A stretch of DNA of 44,051 bases. It comes from Lysobacteraceae bacterium. Lineage in GTDB: Bacteria > Pseudomonadota > Gammaproteobacteria > Xanthomonadales > Xanthomonadaceae. A program made the position numbers and the translations under genes. Below are positions 12,911 through 21,663 of this stretch, one piece after another. The DNA is taken from the NCBI GenBank assembly GCA_028868545.1, contig JAGWUF010000017.1, forward strand, positions 1 to 44,051, given 5' to 3'. Within the stretch, counting starts at the first letter, position 1, and the number at the start of each line of letters is the position of its first letter. The notes below the pieces were generated by a model. That model was given only the letters and a program-made list of their open reading frames with translations. It ran no database searches and was not told the DNA's origin.

Positions 12911-14053
12911 CATGTCGGCGATGAAATGCGGGGCGGACAGTGCGCGCAGGAAGCCGGCAACGGCCGGGCCGAAGCGCGCTTCGTCGACCAGGAAGGCATC
13001 GTGTCCTTGCGGCGAAGGCATCGGCAGGAAGCGGGTGTCGCAGCCGGCATTGCGCAGGCCGGCGGCGATTTCCTCCTGCTGCTGGATCGGGAACAGGATG
13101 TCGGTCTTGACCCCGATCACCAGCGCCTGCCGCACGCCGGTGATCGCGGCCAGCCCGCGTGCGGTGTCGCCATCGTGCGCTTCGCCCAGGTCGAACCAAT
13201 CCATCGAGCGGCTCAGGTACAGATAGCTGTTGGGATCGTACTTGCGCACGAAGCGGCGGGCATGGGCTTCCAGATAGCTTTCCACCTCGAACTCCAGCCC
13301 GAACGGGGCGTCGTCGTCGCGCCGTTCCGAATCCAGCCGCACGCGGCCGAAGCGGCCGTCCCATTCCAGCGCCGAACGGTAGGTGACCACGCCCAGTTTG
13401 CGCGCCATCCGCATGCCGTTTTCCGGATAGACCGCATCGCTGTAATCGCCTTCATTCCAGTGCGGATCCAGGCGGATGGCCTCGCGCTGCAATGAGCGGA
13501 TGGCGATCGAGAACGGCAGCGCGCGCGCCGCGCCGCACAGGTTGATGTGGGTGCGGGCGATGCCGGGGTGGCGCTCCAGCAGCGACAGCGCGCTCATGCC
13601 GCCCATCGAATTGCCGATCACGCAGGCCAGTTGTTCGATCCCCAGTGCACGCACCACTTCGCGCGCAGCATCGGCGACGTCTTCAATCGACAGTTGCGGA
13701 AAGTCCAGACGATAGGGTTCGCCGGTGTCCGGATTGACCGAGGCCGGCCCGGTACTGCCCTTGCAGCTGCCCAGCGCGTTCACGCAGACCACGAACCAGC
13801 GTTGGGTATCGATGGGTTTGCCGGGGCCGATCATCCATTCCCACCAACCGGGCATCGGGTTCACCGCGCTGGATGCGGCGTGCGCATCCGGCGACATCCC
13901 GGTGAGAATCAGGATTGCATTGGAGGCAGCAGCATCCAGCGTGCCCCAGGTTTCATAGGCCTGCCGTGCGCCCTGCAGCGCACCGCCCCGCTTCATCGGG
14001 AACGGGGAAGGAAGATCGACCCAGCGGGTGCCGGGCGGGATGAATTCGGCCAT
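12902..14053 (-). CDS. metX: MetX-family O-acyltransferase (homoserine or serine)
   Basis: 383-residue alpha/beta-hydrolase of the homoserine O-acetyltransferase family. The nucleophile elbow GNSMGGM places S149; the acid is in GVKTDILFP near 320 and the histidine in PQGHDAFL near 350. The motif NALGSCKGSTGP near 92-103 is family-typical. The fold transfers an acyl group from acyl-CoA to an amino-acid hydroxyl, activating it for sulfur incorporation. Sequence family does not settle the substrate: several Xanthomonadaceae members are known to be L-serine O-succinyltransferases acting in cysteine synthesis. The ATG at 14053 is followed by the conserved FIPPGTRWVDLP. It lies 84 bases downstream of ccmI on the same strand. 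tRNA-Leu begins 32 bases after its stop. Confidence 0.88.
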   Translation of the reverse strand: MAEFIPPGTRWVDLPSPFPMKRGGALQGARQAYETWGTLDAAASNAILILTGMSPDAHAASSAVNPMPGWWEWMIGPGKPIDTQRWFVVCVNALGSCKGSTGPASVNPDTGEPYRLDFPQLSIEDVADAAREVVRALGIEQLACVIGNSMGGMSALSLLERHPGIARTHINLCGAARALPFSIAIRSLQREAIRLDPHWNEGDYSDAVYPENGMRMARKLGVVTYRSALEWDGRFGRVRLDSERRDDDAPFGLEFEVESYLEAHARRFVRKYDPNSYLYLSRSMDWFDLGEAHDGDTARGLAAITGVRQALVIGVKTDILFPIQQQEEIAAGLRNAGCDTRFLPMPSPQGHDAFLVDEARFGPAVAGFLRALSAPHFIADMVA

Positions 14054-14137
14054 GGCGATGGGGAAGGATTGAGCGATGCCTCATCATCCTCCCCATGGTG
14101 TTGCCGGGTGATGCCGAAACGGCATACCCATATGGCG

Positions 14138-15142
14138 TTACTGCGTGCCGATCACCAGTTCCAGCGGCCCCTTGGCCGGCAGTTGCACGCGCTGCGGTTT
14201 GCTTTGCAGGTCGCCGGGCTGTGGCATGGCCTCGCCGCTGGCGGACAGGCGTGCCAGCAGTTCCACCTGCTGCATCTGCGAGAGCTTCAGGGTGGGCATG
14301 GGGCTGTCGGCGTCGCTGAGGCGGGCGGTGAAGGGCAATTCCGACACGGCGTGTTTCTGCGCGGCCACCGGCATCGGCGGGCCACCTATTTGGCGGGCGA
14401 TTACGAACACCGTGGCATCGGGTTGCAGGCGCACGCGTGCGGCCAATGCTTGATCCAGCGTGACCTTGACCGTCAGCAGCGCGGGCGGTGCGGCGGCCGC
14501 GGGCGTGTCGGGCAGGGGCGGCAGCTTGGCCAGGGCGCGGGCGGTGTCGATTTCCTTGCGCAGGCGGGTGGCGGTGGCGGCATCCACCTGCGCCAGCAGC
14601 GGTGCCCAGGTGGCGGCGGCGTCGGCATTCTGGCCGGCCTGGCGCTGGGCCACACCCAGGAACCAACGTGCGCGTTGGTGTTGCGGGTTGGCTTGCAGGG
14701 CGCGATGCAGCAGGCCCAGGGCTTGCGTATCGAAGGCATGCTGCGGGGCGGCCATGGCGCGCGCCTGCGCGGCGTCGGTGAGGATGTCGGCATCGTCCGG
14801 TGCCAGCACCGCGGCCTTGGCGTAGGCGTCGCGTGCGCCGATGGCGTTGCCGGTGCGCTGGTAGGCCTGGCCCAGCAGCACCCAGCCATCGGGCTGTTGC
14901 GGGTCGCGCGCCAGTGCGGTCTTGAGCTGCGTGATGGCCGCTTCCAGCGTCTGCGGGGCTTCCCGCGCAGCGGGATCCAGTGCCTGCGGGGTGCCCAGCA
15001 CGGCGTACAGCAGGCCCGCCGAGGTCAGCATCAGTACACCGACGCCCAGCGCCAGCCCGCGCGCGCCATGCCACAGCGGACGCAGCAGCGCGGCCAGCAC
15101 GAGCAGGCCCAGCACCACCGAGATTGCGACGAGTGCGGCCAT
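14138..15142 (-). CDS. ccmI: Cytochrome c maturation protein CcmI (apocytochrome chaperone)
   Basis: 334-residue membrane-anchored TPR protein that holds apocytochrome c and hands it to the heme-ligation complex CcmFH. Two hydrophobic segments (about 1-21 and 30-50) are followed by TPR-like repeats: LARDPQQPDGWVLLGQAYQ, then NAIGARDAYAKAAVLAPDD, then another near 140-170. A C-terminal domain of about 110 residues may face the apocytochrome. I prefer the ATG at 15142, which makes a TGATG junction with ccmH; GTG codons at 15148 and 15145 are alternatives. It is the last ccm gene of the operon. A small hairpin at 14111-14125 follows the stop without a T tract. Confidence 0.9.
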   Translation of the reverse strand: MAALVAISVVLGLLVLAALLRPLWHGARGLALGVGVLMLTSAGLLYAVLGTPQALDPAAREAPQTLEAAITQLKTALARDPQQPDGWVLLGQAYQRTGNAIGARDAYAKAAVLAPDDADILTDAAQARAMAAPQHAFDTQALGLLHRALQANPQHQRARWFLGVAQRQAGQNADAAATWAPLLAQVDAATATRLRKEIDTARALAKLPPLPDTPAAAAPPALLTVKVTLDQALAARVRLQPDATVFVIARQIGGPPMPVAAQKHAVSELPFTARLSDADSPMPTLKLSQMQQVELLARLSASGEAMPQPGDLQSKPQRVQLPAKGPLELVIGTQ

Positions 15143-15588
15143 CACCACTCCTGTCCGTCATCGCTGGCCACCACGCCAGTCGCCGGTTTGCGTCGGCGCA
15201 CGATCACCGCAACGGTGGCGGCCCCCGCCAGCAGCACGGCCGCCGGGCCCAGCCACAGCAGCGCGGTGCCGGTTTCCAGACGTGGCTTGTACAGCACGAA
15301 CTCGCCGTAGCGTTGCACCAGGTAGTCCTTGATTTCGTCGTCGCGCTTGCCTTGCCGCATCAGATCCAGTACCTCGCGCCGCAGTTGCAGCGCGATCAGG
15401 GCATTGGAGTCGGCCAGCGACTGGTTCTGGCACATCACGCAGCGCAATTGCAGGGTGAGGTCGTGGAAACGGGCTTCCTCGGCGGCATTGCGGAATTGCA
15501 AGGGCGCGGCGTCGGCCTGCTGGCCGGCCTGGGCGAAGACGGGCAGGGCGATCAGCCACAGCAGGGCGGCCAGCAGCAGGCGCTTCAT
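15142..15588 (-). CDS. ccmH: Cytochrome c maturation thioredoxin-like protein CcmH
   Basis: 148-residue periplasmic protein tethered by a C-terminal helix. The signal peptide is residues 1-20 (ending PVFAQ). The redox motif is LRCVMCQNQ with C50 and C53, which reduces or binds the CxxCH cysteines of apocytochrome c before heme attachment. A transmembrane segment lies at about 107-128, followed by RRRK. This is the short form; the TPR part that is fused in E. coli CcmH is the separate ccmI gene here. The ATG overlaps the ccmG stop by four bases. Confidence 0.94.
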   Translation of the reverse strand: MKRLLLAALLWLIALPVFAQAGQQADAAPLQFRNAAEEARFHDLTLQLRCVMCQNQSLADSNALIALQLRREVLDLMRQGKRDDEIKDYLVQRYGEFVLYKPRLETGTALLWLGPAAVLLAGAATVAVIVRRRKPATGVVASDDGQEW

Positions 15589-16130
15589 CGCTGTGCCTCG
15601 ATCGTATCGAGCAGGGGCAGCAATTCCTTGGCGATGATCGCATCGCTCAGCGGCCCCACATGTTTCCAGCGCACGATGCCGTGGCCATCCACCAGAAACG
15701 TTTCCGGCGCGCCGTAGATGCCCCAGTCCAGTGCGGTGCGGCCTTCGACATCGGACAGCACTACCATGAAGGGGTTGCCGAACTGCTCCAGCCAGCGCAG
15801 CGCGTCGGCGGGCTCGTCCTTCCAGTTGTAGCCCACCACGCGCAGGCGCTTGGTTTCGGCAAATTTGGTCAGTACCGGGTGTTCCACCCGGCACTCCACG
15901 CACCAGCTGCCCCAGACGTTCATCAGGAACGGCTGGCCGCGCAGGTCGGACAGCTTCACCGTGTAGGTCGGGTCGTGCAGCACCGGCAGCGCAAATTCCG
16001 GCGCCGGCTTGCCGATCAGCGGCGAAGGCAGGGCGTCGCGGTCGGGTTTGCGGCTCATCCACACGCCGGCAGCCAGCAGCATGGCGAGCAGGGCGAAGGC
16101 GGCCAGCGGCAGCCAGCGGGACGGTTTCAT
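15585..16130 (-). CDS. ccmG: Periplasmic thioredoxin CcmG/DsbE
   Basis: 181-residue membrane-anchored thioredoxin-fold protein that delivers electrons from DsbD/CcdA to the apocytochrome thiols. The N-terminal anchor is about residues 7-25. The active site is NVWGSWCVEC with C77 and C80; the middle dipeptide VE differs from the PT of E. coli CcmG. The cis-proline loop is YGAPETFLVD, typical of the family. Both ends overlap neighbours by four bases (ccmF stop and ccmH start), indicating translational coupling. Confidence 0.95.
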   Translation of the reverse strand: MKPSRWLPLAAFALLAMLLAAGVWMSRKPDRDALPSPLIGKPAPEFALPVLHDPTYTVKLSDLRGQPFLMNVWGSWCVECRVEHPVLTKFAETKRLRVVGYNWKDEPADALRWLEQFGNPFMVVLSDVEGRTALDWGIYGAPETFLVDGHGIVRWKHVGPLSDAIIAKELLPLLDTIEAQR

Positions 16131-18049
16131 GCGGCCTCCTTGCGGATGGTGCGGAAGCGCTTGTCACTGGCGGTGATGCCTGCCCCCAGCGCCATCAGCA
16201 GCGCACCCATCCAGATCCAGCGCACGAAGGGTTTGATGTGGACACGCAGCGCCCAGTGCCCATTGCCCAGCGCTTCGCCGATGGCGACATAGGCATCGCC
16301 AAACACGCCGCGGGCGATGCCCGATTCGGTCATCACCTGGCCGCCGGCACGGTAGCGGCGTTTTTCCGGATGCAAGGTGGTGTCGAAACGACCGTGATAG
16401 GCAACCTGCACGGTGCCGTAATCGGAGACGTAATTCGGGCCGGCCTGTTCGCGGATGCCGTCGAAACGGAACGTGTAGGCCCCCAGCTGGACGCTGTCGC
16501 CGGCCTTCACCGCCAGTTCGCGTTGCTGGCCCAGCCCTTCCACCAGCAAAGCACCGACCAGGAACACCGCGATTCCCAGGTGGGCCAGGCTCATGCCCCA
16601 CATTTCACGGGTCATGCGGCCACTGGCGCGCAGCCGCGTCCACACGAAGCGCAGCGTGCCCGCTGCCACCCACACCGCACCCAGCACGCCGGCAGCCGTC
16701 TTCCATTGCCCCTGCGGGGCCAGGAAGAACGCGGCGATCCCCGCCAGTGCCGCCAGTACCGCCCACGGCGCAAGCAGCTTCAACGGGGTGGGGAGCTGTT
16801 CACGCTGCCAGCGGGTCAGCGGGCCCAATGGCACCAGTGCCACCAGCGGGGCCATCAACACGGTGAACAACAGTGCGAAGTAGGGCGGGCCCACCGAAAT
16901 CTTGCCCAGTTCCAGCGCATCGGCCAGTAGCGGGTACAAGGTGCCCAGCAGCACCATCACGCAGGCGCTGGCCAGCAGCAGGTTGTTGAGCAGCAGCAGG
17001 GTTTCGCGCGAGCTTGCGGCGAAGGGTTTGGCATCGGTTTCGGTGTCCGGGGCACGCAGCGCATACAGCAGCAGCGAGCCGCCGATGACGATGCCGAGGA
17101 AGACCAGCACGAACAGGCCGCGCCCCGGGTCGGCGGCGAAGGCGTGCACGGAGGTCAGCACGCCGGAGCGCACCAGGAAGGTGCCCAGCAGCGACAGCGA
17201 GAACGCGGTGATCGCCAGCAGCAAGGTCCAACCGCCGAAGCTGCCGCGTTTCTCGGTCACCGCCTGCGAATGCAACAGCGCCGCGCCGGCCAGCCACGGC
17301 ATGAAACTGGCGTTTTCCACCGGGTCCCAGAACCACCAGCCGCCCCAGCCCAGTTCGTAATATGCCCACCAGCTGCCGATGGCGATGCCCAGGGTGAGGC
17401 AGCCCCAGGCGGCATTGGTCCATGGCCGCGTCCAGCGCAACCATTGCGCGTCGATGCGTTTTTCCAGCAGGGCCGCAATCGCGAAGGCGAACGGCACCGC
17501 AAAGCCCACATAGCCGGCATACAGCATCGGCGGGTGCAGGATCAGGCCCGGATCCTGCAGCAGCGGGTTCAGATCGCGGCCTTCCCCTGCCGCCGGCAGC
17601 AGGCGGGTGAACGGGTTGCTGGTGAACACCAGGAAGGCGAGGAACCCCAGCGCCACGATCCCCATCACCCCCAGCACGCGCGCCACCACCGGCAACGGCA
17701 AGGCCTTCGAAAACCGCGCCACCGCCGCCGTCCACAATGCCAGCACCAATGCCCACAGCAGCAGCGAGCCTTCGTGCGCGCCCCACACTGCGGTGTAGCG
17801 GTACAGCACCGGCAGCAGCGAATTGGAGTTTTCGGCCACGTATTTCACCGAAAAATCACCCACCACGAAGGCATGGGTGAGGATGGCGAAGCCCAGCCCC
17901 ACCAGCAGCAATTGCATGTAGGCGGCAGGCCGCGCCACCGCCATCAGTGCCGGCAGCCCACGTTGTGCGCCCAGCAATGGCAGCAGGGCTTGCAGGGCGG
18001 CCACCAGCATGGCCAGGATCAGGGCGACTTGCCCAAGCTCAGGCAGCAT
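16127..18049 (-). CDS. ccmF: Heme lyase subunit CcmF
   Basis: 640-residue polytopic inner-membrane protein that attaches heme to apocytochrome c together with CcmH and CcmI. The heme-handling WWD motif is GWGGWWFWDPVENASF at about 234-249. Conserved histidines are seen near H172 (LHPPMLYAGY) and in the first part (LTHAF, H59). The hydrophobic segments fit the usual 13-15 helices. A large periplasmic domain lies near the C-terminus (about 520-605), followed by a last helix. The start makes a one-base TGATG overlap with ccmE. Confidence 0.96.
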   Translation of the reverse strand: MLPELGQVALILAMLVAALQALLPLLGAQRGLPALMAVARPAAYMQLLLVGLGFAILTHAFVVGDFSVKYVAENSNSLLPVLYRYTAVWGAHEGSLLLWALVLALWTAAVARFSKALPLPVVARVLGVMGIVALGFLAFLVFTSNPFTRLLPAAGEGRDLNPLLQDPGLILHPPMLYAGYVGFAVPFAFAIAALLEKRIDAQWLRWTRPWTNAAWGCLTLGIAIGSWWAYYELGWGGWWFWDPVENASFMPWLAGAALLHSQAVTEKRGSFGGWTLLLAITAFSLSLLGTFLVRSGVLTSVHAFAADPGRGLFVLVFLGIVIGGSLLLYALRAPDTETDAKPFAASSRETLLLLNNLLLASACVMVLLGTLYPLLADALELGKISVGPPYFALLFTVLMAPLVALVPLGPLTRWQREQLPTPLKLLAPWAVLAALAGIAAFFLAPQGQWKTAAGVLGAVWVAAGTLRFVWTRLRASGRMTREMWGMSLAHLGIAVFLVGALLVEGLGQQRELAVKAGDSVQLGAYTFRFDGIREQAGPNYVSDYGTVQVAYHGRFDTTLHPEKRRYRAGGQVMTESGIARGVFGDAYVAIGEALGNGHWALRVHIKPFVRWIWMGALLMALGAGITASDKRFRTIRKEAA

Positions 18050-18555
18050 CAGCGGGTACTCTCGACCGGTGCAGATGCCGGTGCCGCTCCGGGAGTCGCA
18101 TCCTGCACCTGATGCTTCTTGTGCGCCTGCGCCATCTTGTCCGCCACTTCCCTGGGCATGTAGGTTTCGTCGTGCTTGGCCAGCACTTCCTCGGCCACGA
18201 ATACCTTGCCCCGCATCCGCCCGGTGGCCACCACCGATTGGTTTTCGCGGAACAGGTCCGGCAGGATGCCGGTATAGACCACCGGCAGGCGCGCATCGCC
18301 GTCATCGACGTCGAAATGCGCTTCCATCGAGCCTGCCGCCCGCTTGAACGAGCCCTTGGCCACCATCCCGCCCAGCCGGAAGCGGGCTTCGCCGCTGCGC
18401 ACGTTGTCTCCGGCGCTGCCGTCCAGCACTTCGTGCGGCGTGTAGAGATAGGCCACGTTGCGCTGCAGGGCCAGCGCGATCAGCACGGTGGCAAGCCCGG
18501 CGGCGGCGATCAGGGCGAGGATCAGGATCAAGCGACGTTTGCGGGTGGGGTGCAT
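18049..18555 (-). CDS. ccmE: Heme chaperone CcmE
   Basis: 168-residue periplasmic heme chaperone with an N-terminal anchor (about 8-30). It binds heme covalently through a histidine, here H128 in [10 protein letters not shown], which matches the family HxxxY motif with Y132. An OB-fold core runs from about 40 to 130, and a flexible alanine-proline-rich tail follows. The frame is open upstream to 18717, but the conserved basic MHPTRKRRL start is at 18555. It is ten bases after ccmD. Confidence 0.95.
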   Translation of the reverse strand: MHPTRKRRLILILALIAAAGLATVLIALALQRNVAYLYTPHEVLDGSAGDNVRSGEARFRLGGMVAKGSFKRAAGSMEAHFDVDDGDARLPVVYTGILPDLFRENQSVVATGRMRGKVFVAEEVLAKHDETYMPREVADKMAQAHKKHQVQDATPGAAPASAPVESTR

Positions 18556-18565
18556 GGCGTGTGGG

Positions 18566-18742
18566 TCAGTCCCGCGTGAGCGGAAGTTCCGAAGCAGGGG
18601 CAGGGGCGGCGTGCTGGCGTGCGGCGCGACGCCTGGCCGCGCGCAGGGCGGCACGGGTTTGCAGGTAGGGGATGAGGACATCCCACAGCAGCACCAGCAC
18701 GAACACGGCGTAGGCACCGATGACGTAGTCGCGGTAGCTCAT
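18566..18742 (-). CDS. ccmD: Heme exporter subunit CcmD
   Basis: Small 58-residue protein read directly from the sequence. After [20 protein letters not shown], a single membrane helix of about 20 residues, come a basic segment rich in arginine ([14 protein letters not shown]) and a short tail. CcmD is needed to release holo-CcmE from the CcmABC transporter. Its position between ccmC and ccmE, a four-base ATGA overlap with ccmC, and topology identify it; sequence conservation in this family is low. Confidence 0.88.
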   Translation of the reverse strand: MSYRDYVIGAYAVFVLVLLWDVLIPYLQTRAALRAARRRAARQHAAPAPASELPLTRD

Positions 18743-19491
18743 GGCGCGACTCCGCTGGCGCGTTTCGCGACCCAGTCCTTGCCGGTTTCACGGCGCAGGT
18801 TGTCGGCGCGGGCGCGGGCCAGCAGCGAGCCGGCGAACCACAGTTTGGTGCCGACCAACATCCAGACCAGTGGCCACAGCATGCTGGCATCCATGCTGGA
18901 CTGGCCGAACAGGCGGATGGTCTGGCCCTGGTGCAGCGAGTTCCACCACACCACCGACCAGCGGATCACCGGCAGCAGCGCCACGCCGACGATCGCCAGC
19001 AGGCCGGCCGCGCGGGCGGCGTTGCGGCGGTCGTCGATGGCGGCGTACAGGCCCATCACGCCCAGATACAGGAACAGCAAAATCAGTTCGGTGGTCAGGC
19101 GCGGGTCCCAATCCCACCAGGTGCCCCACATCGGCCGGCCCCAGATCGAGCCGGTGGCGAGGGTGACGAGGGTGAATGCGGCCCCGCTGGGGGCGCAGGC
19201 CATGGCCAGGATTTCACACAGCTTGATGCGCCAGACCAGTGCAATCGCGGCATAGACCGCCATCAGCCCGAAGATGGCCATGCTCATCCAGGCGGCGGGG
19301 ACGTGGATGTAGAGGATGCGGAAACTGTCGCCTTGCTGGTAATCGGCCGGCACCGAAAACAGCGCACCGTAGCCGCCCACCAACATGGCCAACACGCCCA
19401 GAAGATAGGCCCACGGCGCCCATCGGGCGGCGAAGCGGTCGAAGTACGGCGGCGAACCGAGTTGGTGGAACCAGCGGATCAGCGGAGACAT
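18739..19491 (-). CDS. ccmC: Heme transporter/handling protein CcmC
   Basis: 250-residue membrane protein with six predicted helices that loads heme onto CcmE. The WWD motif is WGRPMWGTWWDWDPRLT at about 118-133. Flanking heme-ligating histidines are H63 (YIHVPAAW) and one in WNSLHQGQT near 187. The ATG at 19491 precedes the conserved PLIRWFHQLGSP; the frame is open 16 codons further. It starts downstream of azurin and its hairpin, so its transcription may come partly from readthrough or from a separate promoter that I could not identify. Confidence 0.95.
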   Translation of the reverse strand: MSPLIRWFHQLGSPPYFDRFAARWAPWAYLLGVLAMLVGGYGALFSVPADYQQGDSFRILYIHVPAAWMSMAIFGLMAVYAAIALVWRIKLCEILAMACAPSGAAFTLVTLATGSIWGRPMWGTWWDWDPRLTTELILLFLYLGVMGLYAAIDDRRNAARAAGLLAIVGVALLPVIRWSVVWWNSLHQGQTIRLFGQSSMDASMLWPLVWMLVGTKLWFAGSLLARARADNLRRETGKDWVAKRASGVAP

Positions 19492-19540
19492 CGTGGCCTG
19501 TGCAAGGCGGCAGGGGGTGTGCCGCGGACAATCCTGCAAG

Positions 19541-19566
19541 GATACCAGCCCGTGCGGGCTGGTATC
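19541..19566 (-). terminator. Perfect 12-bp hairpin between azurin and ccmC
   Basis: GATACCAGCCCG, a two-base centre TG, then CGGGCTGGTATC: a 26-base perfect inverted repeat 24 bases after the azurin stop and 49 bases before the ccmC start. Neither side has a T run, so it may be a 3' mRNA-stabilising or attenuating structure rather than a full intrinsic terminator. It could set a different expression level for azurin and for ccmC-I. Confidence 0.5.
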
Positions 19567-19590
19567 GCGGCAGTGGGCCGTGCTGCAGCC

Positions 19591-20163
19591 TTACTGCACC
19601 TGGATGCTGCCTTGCATCAGCGCCAGATGGCCGGGGAAGCTGCAGAAGAACTTGAACGGGCCGCCGTCCTTGATCTTGGCCACGTCGAAGCTGACCGAGG
19701 TGGATTCGCCACCGCCAATCACCTTGCTGTGGGCAATCACGCGGGCATCGCCGGCCTTGACGTGCGTGGCAGGGTCGGCGGCACCATCGGCGGCAATGCC
19801 GGCCATGTCGGCTTCCTTCGCCACCACCACGTTGTGGCCCATCACGTTGGCGGCCAGCTTGCCGACGTGCTTGAGGTTGATGGTGAACTGGGTGCAACTG
19901 GCCGGCACGGTGATCGAGTCGGCGTTGAACTGCATCATGTCGTTGGATTCGATCGTGGTGGCGCAGTTTTCCACCGTGGCCGGCTTGCTGGCGGCCGCCG
20001 CAGGTGCGGCTTCGGCCGGTGCCGCCGCCGGTGCCGGTGCTTCGGCAGGGGCCGCTGCGGCGGGTGCGTCTGCCGCCGGCGCGGGGGCGGGGGCTTCGGA
20101 CTTGCCGCAGGCAGAGAGCGCCAGGGCAACAGCGCCGGCCAGCAGGAGATGACGGGTCTTCAT
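19591..20163 (-). CDS. Lipoprotein azurin (blue copper protein)
   Basis: 190-residue type I copper protein. The signal peptide ends in lipobox LSAC, so C19 should be lipidated. A low-complexity alanine-proline-glutamate linker (about 22-60) precedes the azurin domain. The copper ligands are all present: H110 (MGHNVV), C174, H179 and M183 in FCSFPGHLALM. C67 and C90 match the azurin disulfide. This layout resembles the lipid-modified azurin Laz of Neisseria. It carries electrons in the periplasm, for example to a c-type cytochrome, cytochrome c peroxidase or nitrite reductase; the partner is not visible. GGAG lies seven bases before the ATG. It is unusual in sitting inside the ccm operon, between ccmB and ccmC. 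Confidence 0.94.
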   Translation of the reverse strand: MKTRHLLLAGAVALALSACGKSEAPAPAPAADAPAAAAPAEAPAPAAAPAEAAPAAAASKPATVENCATTIESNDMMQFNADSITVPASCTQFTINLKHVGKLAANVMGHNVVVAKEADMAGIAADGAADPATHVKAGDARVIAHSKVIGGGESTSVSFDVAKIKDGGPFKFFCSFPGHLALMQGSIQVQ

Positions 20164-20249
20164 GAATGGAACTCCAAGGTTGGGGGTCTGGCGTTTGCGC
20201 CAGCGCGGGCATTGTCGGCCAGCGGATGTGAACGAGTTGTTGACCTGCC

Positions 20250-20921
20250 TCAAGCGTGGGCGATGCGCAGCGCCGCGGCGGCGGTGATGGGTGCCAGCAC
20301 CAGCGCCAGCAGCAGGCCCGCGCCCAGCAGCAGCAGGGCCCCCGACGCATCGAAGCCCTGCGCCGCGGCCGCCACCGCACCGGCACCGAACACCAGCACC
20401 GGCACGTACAGCGGCAGCGCCAGCAACGCCACCAGAATGCCGGCACGACGCATGCCCACGGTCAGCGCCGCGACCACCGCGCCCAGCAGGCTGAGGATCG
20501 GCGTGCCGAGCAGCAGCGACAGCAGCAGCACCGGCAGTTGCGCAGGCGGCAGGTGCAGCAGCTCGCCGAGGACGGGCACCGCCACGATCAGCGGCAGCGC
20601 AGTGGTGGCCCAGTGCATCAGGGTACGCACCAGCACCAGCCACCACAGGGGAACGGGGGCCAGCATCCATTGCTCCAGCGAGCCGTCTTCGGCATCGCTG
20701 CGGAACAGGTTGTCCAGCGCCAGCAGGCCGGCCAGCAGTGCCGCCAGCCACAACACCGCCGAGGCCACCGGGGCCAGGGTTTTCGCATCCCCGCCCAGCC
20801 CCAGTGCGAACAGCACCACCGTCAGCAGCGCGAACAGCGCCGGCTGCAGCGCGTCGCCGCGTCGCACCCACAGCAACTGCAGGTCGCGCCGAATCAGGGC
20901 GCGGGCGGCTTGCAGCATCAT
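20250..20921 (-). CDS. ccmB: Heme exporter membrane subunit CcmB
   Basis: 223-residue membrane permease of the CcmAB ABC transporter, which powers release of holo-CcmE. Six hydrophobic segments are visible, starting with [16 protein letters not shown] near 29-44. The family signature [16 protein letters not shown] (about 71-86) is intact. The ATG at 20921 is followed immediately by a second ATG, and it overlaps the ccmA stop in an ATGA junction. The stop is 86 bases before azurin; that gap contains a small hairpin CTGGCG/CGCCAG at 20188-20203. Confidence 0.95.
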   Translation of the reverse strand: MMLQAARALIRRDLQLLWVRRGDALQPALFALLTVVLFALGLGGDAKTLAPVASAVLWLAALLAGLLALDNLFRSDAEDGSLEQWMLAPVPLWWLVLVRTLMHWATTALPLIVAVPVLGELLHLPPAQLPVLLLSLLLGTPILSLLGAVVAALTVGMRRAGILVALLALPLYVPVLVFGAGAVAAAAQGFDASGALLLLGAGLLLALVLAPITAAAALRIAHA

Positions 20922-21565
20922 GTTGCGGCCCGCGTTGGCAGTTCCAGCAGGCGCGTGCGCACCGGTGGTGCGGCATACGCGCCGTGGGTGGTGATCAAGG
21001 CCGCACCGCCGGCCTGCAAATGCGCCTGCACCATGCGGTTGACCAAAGTGATGCCTTCCAGATCGAGGTTGGCGTAAGGCTCGTCCAGCAGCCACAGCGG
21101 TGCCGGCGAAAGCCACAGGCGGGCCAGCCCAAGTCGCTTCTTCTGCCCGGCGGACAGGGTGCGCACCGCTGCATCTTCGAACCCGGCAAGCCCGACGATG
21201 CCCAGCGCCGTTTCCGGCTGCTGGCGCGGGCGTTTGCCGTGCAAGCCACCCAGATAGTCGAGATTCTGCAGCGCCGACAAATCCGCCTTCAGCCCCGGCA
21301 AATGCCCCAGGTAGGCGATGTGCCGCGCGCGCGAGGCGGCATCGGCATGACGGCCTTCGATCGCCACCGTGCCGCCTTCGGTGCGCAGCAGCCCGGCCAG
21401 CACCCGCAGCAGGGTGGTCTTGCCGGCCCCGTTGCCACCCTGCACCAGCAGGGCTTCGCCGGCGGCCACGGAAAAGCCCAGCGGGCCGAAAATCGGCAGT
21501 TCATCACGCGAAAAGCGCAAGTCGAGGACATGCAGCAAGGGAGCGGGCGGTGGCGGTTCGGTCAT
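20918..21565 (-). CDS. ccmA: Heme exporter ATP-binding protein CcmA
   Basis: 215-residue ABC ATPase. Walker A is GGNGAGKTT (about 43-51), the signature is [14 protein letters not shown], Walker B is [13 protein letters not shown], and the switch histidine is in ITTHG. It forms the CcmA2B complex that uses ATP to free holo-CcmE from CcmCD. The start at 21565 is the first in-frame ATG close to the homologous region; the frame extends upstream to 21649 without similarity. It is the first gene of the ccm cluster, divergent from the aminotransferase gene (98 bases between starts). Confidence 0.95.
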   Translation of the reverse strand: MTEPPPPAPLLHVLDLRFSRDELPIFGPLGFSVAAGEALLVQGGNGAGKTTLLRVLAGLLRTEGGTVAIEGRHADAASRARHIAYLGHLPGLKADLSALQNLDYLGGLHGKRPRQQPETALGIVGLAGFEDAAVRTLSAGQKKRLGLARLWLSPAPLWLLDEPYANLDLEGITLVNRMVQAHLQAGGAALITTHGAYAAPPVRTRLLELPTRAAT

Positions 21566-21589
21566 TGCCGGGCATTGTATTCGCGATTG

Positions 21590-21614
21590 CCCCCCCCCTT
21601 CAGGCGAAGGGAGG
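21590..21614. repeat. Poly-C tract and imperfect palindrome
   Basis: Nine consecutive C residues (21590-21598) lead into CCCTTC-AGGC-GAAGGG, extendable to nine pairs with one mismatch. It lies between the divergent ccmA and aminotransferase genes. It resembles the CCCTCCCCTT/AAGGGGAGGG palindrome at 32417-32437 and may belong to the same class of small intergenic repeats. Confidence 0.5.
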
Positions 21615-21663
21615 CTGCGCGATTTCGTACACTTTCCGTCCCCATACATTGCTTGAGCTGGCG

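Noticed and set aside
14111-14125. Terminator of the ccm operon (ATGCCG/CGGCAT)
   Set aside because: Six-base stem with no T run on the minus strand. It may be a weak structure, but metX could still be co-transcribed with ccm.
15142-16167. Single 341-residue frame joining ccmG and ccmH
   Set aside because: The first part is the wrong frame of ccmG. The true ccmH starts at 15588 with a signal peptide, and ccmG is complete in its own frame with WCVEC.
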